A stretch of DNA of 64,000 bases, taken from the NCBI RefSeq assembly GCF_900473965.1, contig NZ_UCNJ01000025.1, positions 186,001-250,000 on the forward strand. Reading direction: 5' to 3'. The stretch's first letter is position 1. Every line of letters begins with the position of its first letter. A program made the translations under genes and the position numbers. The notes under the pieces are model-generated. The model was not told the DNA's origin. It did not search any database and saw only the letters and a program-made list of their open reading frames with translations. Shown here piece after piece: positions 8,130 to 16,980 of this stretch. Origin of the DNA: Synechococcus sp. UW179A (GTDB lineage: Bacteria; Cyanobacteriota; Cyanobacteriia; PCC-6307; Cyanobiaceae).

Positions 8130-10553
8130 ATGCTTGATCAAGTCAAAGTGTCCAAGCTGATCCGCCACCTAGCTGTGGGTAGTGGATTGCTGTTGCTCTC
8201 TGGCCTTTCCACCTCCTGCACGGATCAGAAGCAGGCGTTAGGCGGAAACCTGGATCGCACGAATTTACCGATTGCTGAGCCAAAACCTGAAAAGGTCACC
8301 AAAGTGCTGCCGGCCGATGTGCCCATGCCCAAGCAATGGGAGGTCGCGGCACCAGCCGATGCCCCCAATGTGGTGATCATCCTTCTTGATGATGTGGGTT
8401 TCGCTGCACCCTCCGCCTTCGGCGGTGCGGTGAACATGCCGACGGCGGAAAAGCTGGCTGATAATGGTTTGCGCTACAACAAATTCCACACCACTGCCCT
8501 CTGTGCGCCGACCAGGGCGGCTTTGAAATCCGGACGCAATCACCACAAGGTGAATATGGGGTCGATCCCAGAGATCGCAACTGGTTATGCGGGTAATTCC
8601 ACCGTGGTTCCCGACTATGCCCAGCCGGTTGCCGAGATTCTGAGATTGAACGGCTACAACACCGGTGCCTTTGGCAAGTGGCATGAAACGCCTGGTCGTG
8701 AGACTACGGCAGCCGGCCCTCAGACCCGTTGGCCAACGCGGCAGGGATTCGAGAAGTTCTACGGCTTTGTTGGGGCCGAAGACAACATGTGGGATCCAAC
8801 GATCCACGATGGTGTCACCGTTGTGGATGCACCGAAAAAAGATGGGTATCACTTCACCGAAGACATGACCGATCAGGCGATTGGTTGGATGCGGCAGCAG
8901 AAATCCATTAAGCCTGATAAGCCGTTCTTTATCTATTACTCATCCGCTGGTTCCCACTCCCCTCACCATGTGAGCAAGGAATGGATTGCTAAATACAAAG
9001 GTAAGTTCGACGAAGGCTGGGATGTTCTTCGAGAGCGCAATCTTCAGAATCAGATCAAGGCAGGGATTGTTCCTGAGGGCACTCAGATGGCTGAAGCGCC
9101 AGACAGTATTCCCAAATGGGACAGCCTCACGCCACAACAGAAAAAAATCTATGCGCGTCAGGCCGAGGTTTTTGCTGCCTTCACGGAGTATTCTGATTAT
9201 GAAGCCGGTCGTTTGATCCAGGCGATCGACGATCTTGGTGAGCTTGATAACACATTGGTGATCTATATCACCGGAGACAACGGCGCCAGTGTTGAAGGGG
9301 ATAGGACTGGTCAGTGGAATTGGAACCACTACCTCAATGGAGTTGAAGAAACGCCTGACGAACAGGAGGCCAAGCTTGATGAGTGGGGCGGGCCTACCAC
9401 CTATCCCATGTATCACATGGGCTGGGCGATCGCCTTCAACTCACCCTTTGCTCTCTCCAAGCAAGTGGCCGGTGATTTCGGTGGAACACGCAACGGTACG
9501 GTGATTCATTGGCCGAAACGCATTAAACAAGGTGGTGGTCTACGCACACAGTTTTCGCACGTAAATGATGTGGCCCCAACAATTCTTGAGGCGGCCAATC
9601 TGCCGATGCCCAACACAATTAATGGCATTGATCAGATTCCAATGCAAGGAACCAGTCTGATGTATACCTTTGATGCTCCTGATGCCAAAGAAAAGCACAA
9701 TACGCAGTATTTTGAGGTTATTGGCAACCGAGGCATCTACCACAACGGTTGGATGGCGCGAACCACAGTGATGTATCCCTGGATGGCGCCGGAAAGAATG
9801 AATCCAGTTGCCGACGATAGTGGTTGGCAACTTTATGACACCACCAAGGATTTCAGCCTCTCGAATGATCTCGCTGATCAGGAGCCGGAACGCCTTGTGG
9901 CCATGAAGAAGAAGTTCATCGAAGAGGCCACTGCAAATCAGGTGTTGCCGCTTGATGATCGTCTTCTCGAGCGTCTAGTACCTTCTGTTGCCGGTCGGCC
10001 GACACTTTTGGGTGATCGGACGTCCATGGATTTGTATCCCTATGCCTGGAACATGGTCGAGGATTCGATCCTTAATGTGAAGAATACCTCCAGCAGCATT
10101 ACGGCTCAGTTGGACATCAAGCCTGGCCAGAAGGAGAGTGGCGTGATCTTCTCCCAGGGCGGTCGCTTTGGTGGCTGGTCTCTCTATGTGGAGAATAATG
10201 TGCCTGCCTACACCTACAACTATATGGGTAAGCCTTACACCTTTACCAGTAATGAGCCATTGCCAATTGGTCAGTCTGAACTTCGCTTTGAGATCGACTA
10301 CGACGGTGGCGGTGTTGGCAAAGGCGCCGATGTGCGGATGAAGATCAACGATAAAGTTGTTGCCCTTGGTCGACTTGACAAGACCATCGCATCACGTTTC
10401 TCCATTGATGAAGGTGCTGATGTTGGTCTTGATCGTGGTTCGGCGGTCACCGTCAAGAACATCGGACCCCAGCGTTACAGCGCCTATGGCGGACAGATTG
10501 ACAAGGTCACGCTTGAGATCTATCCCAAGGAGACTGATGCCAAGAAGATCTGA
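8130..10553 (+). CDS. Type I arylsulfatase, exported (probable lipoprotein)
   Basis: 807 residues from the ATG at 8130; a GTG at 8058 would add 24 residues ahead of an already complete signal sequence. Residues 10-30 form a hydrophobic stretch ending in LSGLSTSC, a plausible though imperfect lipobox. The sulfatase domain opens with VVIILLDDVGF (metal-binding Asp pair). It carries the formylglycine site CAPTRAALKSGR (Cys125) and later VIYITGDNGAS. A C-terminal beta-rich region of about 170 residues follows. It hydrolyses sulfate esters with formylglycine and a divalent metal, after conversion by FGE. A strong terminator follows at 10577-10615, so transcription ends here. Confidence 0.93.
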   Translation: MLDQVKVSKLIRHLAVGSGLLLLSGLSTSCTDQKQALGGNLDRTNLPIAEPKPEKVTKVLPADVPMPKQWEVAAPADAPNVVIILLDDVGFAAPSAFGGAVNMPTAEKLADNGLRYNKFHTTALCAPTRAALKSGRNHHKVNMGSIPEIATGYAGNSTVVPDYAQPVAEILRLNGYNTGAFGKWHETPGRETTAAGPQTRWPTRQGFEKFYGFVGAEDNMWDPTIHDGVTVVDAPKKDGYHFTEDMTDQAIGWMRQQKSIKPDKPFFIYYSSAGSHSPHHVSKEWIAKYKGKFDEGWDVLRERNLQNQIKAGIVPEGTQMAEAPDSIPKWDSLTPQQKKIYARQAEVFAAFTEYSDYEAGRLIQAIDDLGELDNTLVIYITGDNGASVEGDRTGQWNWNHYLNGVEETPDEQEAKLDEWGGPTTYPMYHMGWAIAFNSPFALSKQVAGDFGGTRNGTVIHWPKRIKQGGGLRTQFSHVNDVAPTILEAANLPMPNTINGIDQIPMQGTSLMYTFDAPDAKEKHNTQYFEVIGNRGIYHNGWMARTTVMYPWMAPERMNPVADDSGWQLYDTTKDFSLSNDLADQEPERLVAMKKKFIEEATANQVLPLDDRLLERLVPSVAGRPTLLGDRTSMDLYPYAWNMVEDSILNVKNTSSSITAQLDIKPGQKESGVIFSQGGRFGGWSLYVENNVPAYTYNYMGKPYTFTSNEPLPIGQSELRFEIDYDGGGVGKGADVRMKINDKVVALGRLDKTIASRFSIDEGADVGLDRGSAVTVKNIGPQRYSAYGGQIDKVTLEIYPKETDAKKI

Positions 10554-10576
10554 TTGAGTCGATCATCAGCTGTTGG

Positions 10577-10615
10577 ATGGTGATGTTGTTCCTCTGAGCA
10601 GTATCACCATTTTTT
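10577..10615 (+). terminator. Rho-independent terminator after arylsulfatase gene
   Basis: A perfect 8-bp stem, ATGGTGAT (10577-10584) with ATCACCAT (10603-10610), encloses an 18-nt loop and runs directly into a T run. It begins 24 bp after the arylsulfatase stop codon. Confidence 0.7.
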
Positions 10616-10927
10616 ATGAGTTGTGAGTGTATGAATTGTGATTTGCAGCGTTGGCTTGTTGTCATGAATGAGAGGGCTGTGGTGTCTGTGCAATCTCTCT
10701 TTTGGTGGCCGTCTGCTCTGGTCAAGCAAAGTGTTGCTGATCAGCTGCTTCGGATTACTGATCCGATGTTTCAGCGATTGGTTCTCTTGGCACTATGCGT
10801 TTCAGCTGTGCCGGGGTACAGAACAACGTTGGATCTGTATCGAAGGGCCTTTAAAAGCATCCAGCTCTTCATCAAGTATGTCTCAAAGATCCACGCAGCA
10901 TCATGGTCTTGATGGCTTGTGGTGGGA
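10616..10927. other. Gap with no supported gene
   Basis: About 310 bp between the sulfatase terminator and the end of the minus-strand membrane-protein gene. Open frames exist on the plus strand but they overlap each other, lack ribosome-binding sites and have no coherent protein character. I see no RNA gene or repeat. Confidence 0.5.
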
Positions 10928-11536
10928 TCAATGCGGTTGATTGCGTTGGTAAGTTTTCAAGCGATGGCTGATCCAGCCAGGCCCAACCAGGCCGAGAATG
11001 ATGATGGTGAGTGTTGTGGTGAGACGACTGGAGAGAGTTCTTGCTTCTTCCAGTCCGTTGAACACAAACGCAATGGCGACCAGAACACCGAAGACTCCTG
11101 TGAACGTTCCACTGAGGGACCTGAGCAGGTCACCGATCGAGCGGCCCTCAACAGCATCAGGGTCGATGCCGACATGGCGACCGGCCAGAACACCTGTGAT
11201 GCCCAGAATCACGATCAGAGCTAGTCGCTCCCAGGCTGAGTAGGCAGATCCAGTTTCGCCGGCTCGCTGCATCACATACACCATCGAGGATGCTGTTCCT
11301 AGGAAGCTGCCGGAGCAAAGCCCGATGCTGCCCCACCACTGCGCTGGTGTTTTCAGGCGATTGCGCAGCCTGCTCAGCAGGATCAAGAAGATGCAGCTGA
11401 CCGTGACATCTGCGAGCAGCGGCAGACTCAGATTGATGGCGTAGCCAACCCCGGCGCCGAGCAGCAAAGCAGCCATATCGGCTCCCTTGCGAGGGTTCTG
11501 TTTCAGCAGCAGCTTCGGATCTGATGGGGTTTTCAT
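10928..11536 (-). CDS. Multi-pass membrane protein, unknown function
   Basis: 202 residues with five or six hydrophobic helices (ADMAALLLGAGVGYAINL; VTVSCIFLILLS; LALIVILGITGVLAG; GVFGVLVAIAFVFNG; LTIIILGLVGPGW). It starts 9 bp after the stop of the BASS-type transporter gene, so the two are very probably co-transcribed. A role as a partner of that transporter is possible but rests only on position. I do not recognise a domain family. Confidence 0.75.
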   Translation of the reverse strand: MKTPSDPKLLLKQNPRKGADMAALLLGAGVGYAINLSLPLLADVTVSCIFLILLSRLRNRLKTPAQWWGSIGLCSGSFLGTASSMVYVMQRAGETGSAYSAWERLALIVILGITGVLAGRHVGIDPDAVEGRSIGDLLRSLSGTFTGVFGVLVAIAFVFNGLEEARTLSSRLTTTLTIIILGLVGPGWISHRLKTYQRNQPH

Positions 11537-11545
11537 GGACTCGCT

Positions 11546-12418
11546 CTAAGCGTCTCCTGTGATCTGATCCTGGTTTGCATTGGCTTGACGCCATTTCATG
11601 AACGGTGCCGTACCCACGGCCGTCACGACGACGTACCCAACCACAGCCGCTTTGATGTCAATTGCGTTAGGAGCCATGCCTTGAATGATGAGCAGGGCAA
11701 GGCCTGGATTTCGCATAGACAGCACCAAAGGAAGTGTGCTGCGTTCATCGTGGTCGTTTCCTGCAACGACATATCCAAGCCCAATGCCGACCCAGGTGAG
11801 GATGAACATCAGTAAGGCTCCTCTGAGGTTGCCGATCAACATCGGCGTCACTTTCGGCAATGCCACGAACAGGATCAGGGCCAGCAGCACCAGTAAGAGG
11901 ATGCTTGCGCCTTTCTGAATCACCGGATTCCAGCGTTCAGCCCACTCCTTACACCAACGCCGCAATGACACGCCCACAAGCAACGGAATCAGTTGCACGG
12001 TGAAGACCTGGAAGGCGACGTCTCTGGCGGACACGCTCCAGATCGTCTCCCCCGATTCCAACGGCAGCTGAGTGACCCACAGCGGCACACTGATAATGGC
12101 TGCACAGGCTGACCAGAACTGCAACCTTGTTGCCAGTTGAGGGTTTTCCGCCAGCTTCCTGCTCTTCAGAGCGATCATCGGCGCGCTGGGACAGATTGCC
12201 ATCAGCATCACCGCTGTAGTGATGGCAGGAGACAGACCTTGTCCGAGTGGGGTCCGCAGCAGCAGCAAAGCCGCCAGTGGCAGGACCACGCAGGTTGCCA
12301 ATAACACGCGCACGATCAGTGCTGGTCTGTGTTTCAGCAAGTCGAACTGCAGGCTGGGCAGATTCAGGCCCAGAGACACCATGATGAAAAACAGGGCCAG
12401 TGAGATCAGCAGTGACAT
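11546..12418 (-). CDS. Bile acid:sodium symporter (BASS) family transporter
   Basis: 290 residues, almost entirely membrane helices (about nine). The features are those of the BASS/SBF family: paired half-helices with small residues (MAICPSAPMIALKSRK), then VFTVQLIPLLVGVSLR, LLLVLLALILFVALP and the Asn/Pro-containing LVLSMRNPGLALLII. BASS proteins take up organic anions with sodium, including sulfated and carboxylated compounds. In this sulfatase island an organic-anion or organosulfate substrate is attractive but unproven. It sits between two small membrane-protein genes on the same strand (9 and 45 bp gaps). Confidence 0.82.
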   Translation of the reverse strand: MSLLISLALFFIMVSLGLNLPSLQFDLLKHRPALIVRVLLATCVVLPLAALLLLRTPLGQGLSPAITTAVMLMAICPSAPMIALKSRKLAENPQLATRLQFWSACAAIISVPLWVTQLPLESGETIWSVSARDVAFQVFTVQLIPLLVGVSLRRWCKEWAERWNPVIQKGASILLLVLLALILFVALPKVTPMLIGNLRGALLMFILTWVGIGLGYVVAGNDHDERSTLPLVLSMRNPGLALLIIQGMAPNAIDIKAAVVGYVVVTAVGTAPFMKWRQANANQDQITGDA

Positions 12419-12463
12419 GGAAAGAGAGAGAGATTTGACGGTGACGCGGGAGAAGCCGTCGGC

Positions 12464-12844
12464 TCAGATAAACCCAGCGAGGAGTAAGAAAAATGCAATT
12501 ACCCCGATCACTAGCACAGCGGTTGCTGTAGCAATCGAAAGCGATGGCTCATCGCGGTAGAGGTATGGGTCATTGCGCAAGCGGACCAATTCACGTTTGT
12601 GCTGCCTCATGGCAATCAGCAACGTGAAAATGCCAACCCCGATGAATCCCATCGACATCAGTTGCACACCCATGTCGTTGCTGGAGTTGGCTTCGCCTCC
12701 TGCATCGCGAATGGCGCTGATGATTTTGTCGAGACCGAATCCAAAACTGATCAGAGCCAGGGCTGTGCGAATCCAGGCCAGGGTTGTGCGCTCAGCTGCG
12801 GCGCGATTTCGGGTTTTGGCCAGCTCCGTATTGGTATTGCTCAT
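12464..12844 (-). CDS. DUF202 (YidH-like) membrane protein
   Basis: 126 residues. The N-terminus has the DUF202 signature (RNRAAAERTTLAWIRTALAL) with three hydrophobic segments: about 22-42, 60-80 and 105-125. The family has no defined activity. It is the first gene of a probable minus-strand operon with the transporter and membrane-protein genes downstream. It is divergent from the DUF1622 gene, across a 163-bp upstream region that should hold promoters for both. Confidence 0.88.
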   Translation of the reverse strand: MSNTNTELAKTRNRAAAERTTLAWIRTALALISFGFGLDKIISAIRDAGGEANSSNDMGVQLMSMGFIGVGIFTLLIAMRQHKRELVRLRNDPYLYRDEPSLSIATATAVLVIGVIAFFLLLAGFI

Positions 12845-13007
12845 CCGTGTGGGAAGGGCTGACCGCTGTCGACAGGGTAGAAATTGCCGTGATTGACGTC
12901 AGCCTGAACTGCTCCCGATTGTGCTGGATTGCAGCGTTTTGCGATTCACCAACTGTTGATCGTTGTCTTTGCCATTCACAATCACCCCAAACGGCAAGCA
13001 ATTATTG

Positions 13008-13367
13008 ATGGAATGGGCTGAACATCTTCTGACGCATTCAGCCGAAGCATTGCGCTTGATCCTTGAGTGCCTGTCGGTGCTTTCTGTTGGGGTTGGTTTG
13101 ATTGCGGTGTTCAGTCGCGGCGGGCCGCTGCGCTTACGGGCCATTCCACCTCATCTCATGCAACGGGGACCGCTCACCGCAGCACGCCTGACCTTCGGTG
13201 GATGGGTGGCTCTTGCGCTGGAGTTTCAGCTTGGCGCCGATGTGGTGCAGACCACAATCAGCCGCGAAGCATCGGCATTGATTCAGCTGGGAGCTGTGGC
13301 ATTAGTGCGTACATTCCTGAATTACTTTTTAAGCCTGGAGCTCAAAGAAAAAGAGCAGACTCCTTGA
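13008..13367 (+). CDS. DUF1622 membrane protein
   Basis: 119 residues from the ATG at 13008; a TTG at 12963 would add 15 polar residues. Three membrane segments are visible, with the conserved block ARLTFGGWVALALEFQLGAD and a final helix LGAVALVRTFLNYFLSLEL, as in DUF1622 proteins. The function is unknown. The stop codon lies inside the loop of a 10-bp hairpin that serves as a terminator for the opposite strand. Confidence 0.85.
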   Translation: MEWAEHLLTHSAEALRLILECLSVLSVGVGLIAVFSRGGPLRLRAIPPHLMQRGPLTAARLTFGGWVALALEFQLGADVVQTTISREASALIQLGAVALVRTFLNYFLSLELKEKEQTP

Positions 13368-13380
13368 TGAAGTCTGCTCT
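13347..13380 (-). terminator. Rho-independent terminator for the sulfatase operon
   Basis: A perfect 10-bp stem, AGAGCAGACT (13352-13361) with AGTCTGCTCT (13371-13380), and a 9-nt loop. Read on the minus strand it runs into TTTTTCTTT. It lies 77 bp beyond the stop of the minus-strand arylsulfatase gene and overlaps the last codons and stop of the plus-strand DUF1622 gene. Confidence 0.75.
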
Positions 13381-13456
13381 GAATCAGGAATTCGGTTGAA
13401 ATATCTTAATCAAATTGTCTTGGATTGTTCTCCCTGCCAATACAGGATTAGCTGAC

Positions 13457-15775
13457 TTATTTGAGATACTCAACCTGCATGGTGTGGATTGTTCCGTTGA
13501 ACTTAAACGGTGCACGCTCCCGGTAGTCCAGGGAAACCGGGGATCCGAGAGCCTGACCAACATCAAGACAGTCATTGGCGGTGAATAGCAGTGCTGCCGG
13601 TCTGGGCACAATGCCCTCGAGGAGTCTGTTGCCATTGAGGGTGCACTTGATTGACAGCGGACCCCTTGGATTGTCGTCGGTGTGTTGGGTCACGATTTCC
13701 AGTTTGTGGCGACCGGCCGGCAGCGGCTGAGCGGAGCTCAGCTTGGTGCGTTCGATCAGGAACAAGTTGTATTCATAGGTGAGAATTCCTTCATCCATGA
13801 ATGCGGTGAGACCGCCTGAATTGGCACCCAGCTTGTAGAGCACACCACTGGCATGCTCAGGTGTTTCCATGTCAAGGACCACCCTGTTGTTAAGAGCTCC
13901 GAGTCGTGGTGCGCAGCCCTCTGGAATTCTGGTAATCGTGCCTGGTAATACCCAGGACGTTGCAACGGGGGCTACCTTCATCTCGGGGTGGAAGATTGTC
14001 GTCCAAAGTCCACCGCCAATCGGTAGATTCTTGTATTTGGCCGATTCCACCAAGAACAGATTTTTGAGCGCCTGCAGTTTCTCGGGATGTTGATCCGCGA
14101 TATTCCTGCTCTGGCTCCAGTCTTCCTCTAAATTGTAAAGCTCCCATTCGTCAGTGTTCGGCGACCAGGTGAGGATGTCGGGGTCGACACCCTTCACCCA
14201 GGGCAGGCGAGGTCCTACGGCGCCTGCCATCCATCCTTCGTGGTAAATGGATCGTGATCCAAAGATGTCGAAGAACTGGGTTGTTAGTTGACCCGGTGCA
14301 TCAGGAGCATTGAACGCATAGGCAAAGCTGGTGCCGTGAATCGGATCTTGCGTGACGCCATTCACTGTCTTGGGTGGCGTGATTCCCACCAGCTCGTAGA
14401 TCGTTGGCACCAGATCGTTGCAGTGGTGGAACTGCGACCGCGGTTTGGGATCTGGCTTGATGCCCTTCGGCCATTTGATCGCCATCGGATTACGAGTGCC
14501 GCCGAGGTATGACCCCATCAGTTTCAGGCCTTGGTAAGGCGTGCTGCCGGCCCAGGCCCAGCCTGCGTGATACATATTGTCGACCAGCGGGGAGCCAAGG
14601 GCATCCAGTCCTCCGAGTTCATCGAGCACTTTGATGTGCTCATCGATCTCTGTGCCAATCGAGTTCTGTGCAAGTAGCTCTGAGATGGTGCCATCTTGCC
14701 CCTCGCCTGAGGAGCCGTTGTCTCCCCAGATGTAGACCACCAGCGTGTTTTCCTCGTATCCAAGCCGTTCAACCTCAGACAGGATGCGACCAACCTGATG
14801 ATCAGTGTGTTCGCCAAAGCCTGCCAGCACTTCCATCAGACGCGACTGGAAGGGTTTCTGGTGATCAGGAATGGAGTCCCAGGCCGCCATCCGTGGATGG
14901 CGAGGTGTGAGCTGTGCATTTTCCGGAATCCAGCCTTTAGCTTTGGCATTCTTGAAGGCACGCTCGCGATAGGCATCCCAGCCATCGTCGAATTTGCCTT
15001 TGTACTTATCCGCCCACTCCTTATTGACATGGTGGGGACCATGCAGGGCTCCGGAGGCCCAATACATGTAGAAGGGCTTGTCGGGGCGGAGAGCTTTATG
15101 CGTTTGCAGCCAGTTGATCGCGTCGTTGGCCAGGTCTTCGCTGATGTGATATCCCTCCTCTGGGGTGCTTGGTGGCATCACCACCGTGGTATTACGCACC
15201 AGATGCGGTTCATATTGGGAGGCCTCACCTGCCAGGAAACCGTAGAAGTATTCAAAGCCGAGTCCGGTTGGCCAGTTTTCGAAAGGACCCGCAGCAGTGA
15301 TTTCAGTGGCTGGTGTGTTGTGCCACTTACCCCATGCAGCTGTGGCGTAGCCGTAGTTGCGTAGAACATCGGCCTGCATTGCACAGCTTTTTGGAATCTT
15401 GCCTGAATAGCCGTCCCAGTCGTTCGTTAATTCAGTGATCTGGCCGTTGCCCACGAAGGTGTGGTTGCGACCGGTCAATAGGGAGGCGCGTGTTGGTGAA
15501 CACATCGCTGTAGTGTGGAAGCGATTGAAGCCAACGCCGGCGTCTTTGACCGCCTGAAGCGTGGGCGTGTGAACATCTCCTCCTAGGCAATCCGGTAGTG
15601 CGGGGCCGGCGTCATCAATTAGCACCACCAGGATATTGGGTGCATCGTCTGGAAGGTACTTGGGATCAGGCAGTGGGCTGTACGTCGACTCCTGCATCGT
15701 CGTTCCAGCCTTGCTTCCCGACGGTTTGGCGGGAAACGGCAGGATCGAACCATCAACGGGTTGGCTAGTGCTCAT
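13457..15775 (-). CDS. Type I arylsulfatase without signal peptide
   Basis: 772 residues. The metal site opens with NILVVLIDDAG (about residue 47), the formylglycine motif is MCSPTRASLLTGR (Cys92), and VVYIWGDNGSSGEG supplies the second metal-binding Asp/Asn. A beta-rich C-terminal extension like that of the first sulfatase follows the catalytic domain. The N-terminus (MSTSQPVDGSILPFPA) is polar, so unlike the paralogue at 8.1 kb this enzyme has no export signal and is probably cytoplasmic. It is transcribed after the AraC-type regulator gene on the same strand (108-bp gap). It needs FGE for activity. The substrate is unknown. Confidence 0.93.
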   Translation of the reverse strand: MSTSQPVDGSILPFPAKPSGSKAGTTMQESTYSPLPDPKYLPDDAPNILVVLIDDAGPALPDCLGGDVHTPTLQAVKDAGVGFNRFHTTAMCSPTRASLLTGRNHTFVGNGQITELTNDWDGYSGKIPKSCAMQADVLRNYGYATAAWGKWHNTPATEITAAGPFENWPTGLGFEYFYGFLAGEASQYEPHLVRNTTVVMPPSTPEEGYHISEDLANDAINWLQTHKALRPDKPFYMYWASGALHGPHHVNKEWADKYKGKFDDGWDAYRERAFKNAKAKGWIPENAQLTPRHPRMAAWDSIPDHQKPFQSRLMEVLAGFGEHTDHQVGRILSEVERLGYEENTLVVYIWGDNGSSGEGQDGTISELLAQNSIGTEIDEHIKVLDELGGLDALGSPLVDNMYHAGWAWAGSTPYQGLKLMGSYLGGTRNPMAIKWPKGIKPDPKPRSQFHHCNDLVPTIYELVGITPPKTVNGVTQDPIHGTSFAYAFNAPDAPGQLTTQFFDIFGSRSIYHEGWMAGAVGPRLPWVKGVDPDILTWSPNTDEWELYNLEEDWSQSRNIADQHPEKLQALKNLFLVESAKYKNLPIGGGLWTTIFHPEMKVAPVATSWVLPGTITRIPEGCAPRLGALNNRVVLDMETPEHASGVLYKLGANSGGLTAFMDEGILTYEYNLFLIERTKLSSAQPLPAGRHKLEIVTQHTDDNPRGPLSIKCTLNGNRLLEGIVPRPAALLFTANDCLDVGQALGSPVSLDYRERAPFKFNGTIHTMQVEYLK

Positions 15776-15883
15776 GGAGAGAGGGGTGCAGTATCGATGC
15801 CATCCCTTTGTTGATAGCGGCCTGATTGTTGCCTGCCTCTGGTTGGCTGGTCAGGTGTGCACAAACGGGACCTGAAACAACTG

Positions 15884-16903
15884 CTACTGGTTCGCTGATT
15901 TCAACCAGGTTTCACTGGGGCTTTCGGCAAAAACTTGCTGATAGGCTTTGGCGAAATGACCTCGACTTTGAAAACCGTAGTGTTGGGCAATCTCTGAGAT
16001 CGTTCGAAATCTTTTGTCTGCGCGTGCATCTGGCGAACGCAGAATCCAATTCACTTGCTCGAGTCGCACCCGTTTCATCATCTCCATTGGCCCCATGCCG
16101 AATGATTCTTTAGTGCCTTGGATTAATGTGCGCCTTGATGCGAAAAGTGATTCGCTAATTTGGTCGAGATTATAGTCTTTATCTGTATTTTTGAAGCCCC
16201 AGGATACAAATTCTCTAACTAATCGTTGTCTTGGTGAAGGCGTATAGGATAAATATTTGGAGCTTATTTTGTTAGAAATTGCTTCCAAGAATGAGCCGTA
16301 CAGATGATTTGTTGTTTGCCTGCGTTGCTGGGGTGTAAGTGGTTGGCACTCAAGAAAATGTTGAAACTTTTTTCGGAGCTGAGCATGCAGCAAAGGGTCG
16401 ATTTGCAGCGCATTATTAGTTTCTAGTTGTTCGATGATGTCTTCGGAATCGCAGTGACCTAGGAATGCGTTGAAGCGACTTGTTGAAAGAATTGCCAGAT
16501 AAATTGTGGAATTAGCTGAAAGTTGAAAATGCGATTCGATTTGCCCTTGGCGAAAGCCGTTAAGTGAATATCGTGCGATCGGAATATTGAAAAGCCGACA
16601 CTCTTCTGCCAGGCCTGTGGCCTCCAGGCAGAAGCTCATGCAGTCGGGGCCCCTCTCACCATTCAGCAGCAAGTGCTGATTGGTTTGCAGCTCGATTAGA
16701 GCCATGCTGCCTAGGTTGGCGAGCCTGAAGCGCCCCTGCAGACGCCCCTGGCTGAGTTGAACCGCGTCAAAGGTTTTGCCAATCAGCTTGAACAGTTGTT
16801 TGAGCTCGCTGGCGGAATGAAAGGGTAAATCCAGGCTCTGCTGAGGCTGAGCACCTCCAAGCTGATGGCTCTTGGCTCCAGTGCTGGCAATGATTGTGGC
16901 CAC
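15884..16903 (-). CDS. AraC-family transcriptional regulator
   Basis: 339 residues. The last 100 residues form the AraC double helix-turn-helix: first helix region NLDQISESLFASRRTLIQ, second FRTISEIAQHYGFQSRGHFAKAYQQVFAESP. The N-terminal about 230 residues are an uncharacterised sensor region. It lies just upstream of the cytoplasmic arylsulfatase gene and is divergent from the sulfotransferase gene, with 77 bp between the two start codons. It may control either or both in response to a sulfated or aromatic compound. No operator could be identified by eye. Confidence 0.9.
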   Translation of the reverse strand: MATIIASTGAKSHQLGGAQPQQSLDLPFHSASELKQLFKLIGKTFDAVQLSQGRLQGRFRLANLGSMALIELQTNQHLLLNGERGPDCMSFCLEATGLAEECRLFNIPIARYSLNGFRQGQIESHFQLSANSTIYLAILSTSRFNAFLGHCDSEDIIEQLETNNALQIDPLLHAQLRKKFQHFLECQPLTPQQRRQTTNHLYGSFLEAISNKISSKYLSYTPSPRQRLVREFVSWGFKNTDKDYNLDQISESLFASRRTLIQGTKESFGMGPMEMMKRVRLEQVNWILRSPDARADKRFRTISEIAQHYGFQSRGHFAKAYQQVFAESPSETWLKSANQ

Positions 16904-16980
16904 ATCTTTGCAGAAGTCGATAGCAATTTATACCTTTTTCAGTGGTTAAACTGAAATTAGTGAACGTTCGTGTATGACCG

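Noticed and set aside
10616-10940. Overlapping 98- and 90-codon plus-strand frames after the arylsulfatase gene
   Set aside because: They begin inside or right after the terminator, overlap one another and have no coherent composition.
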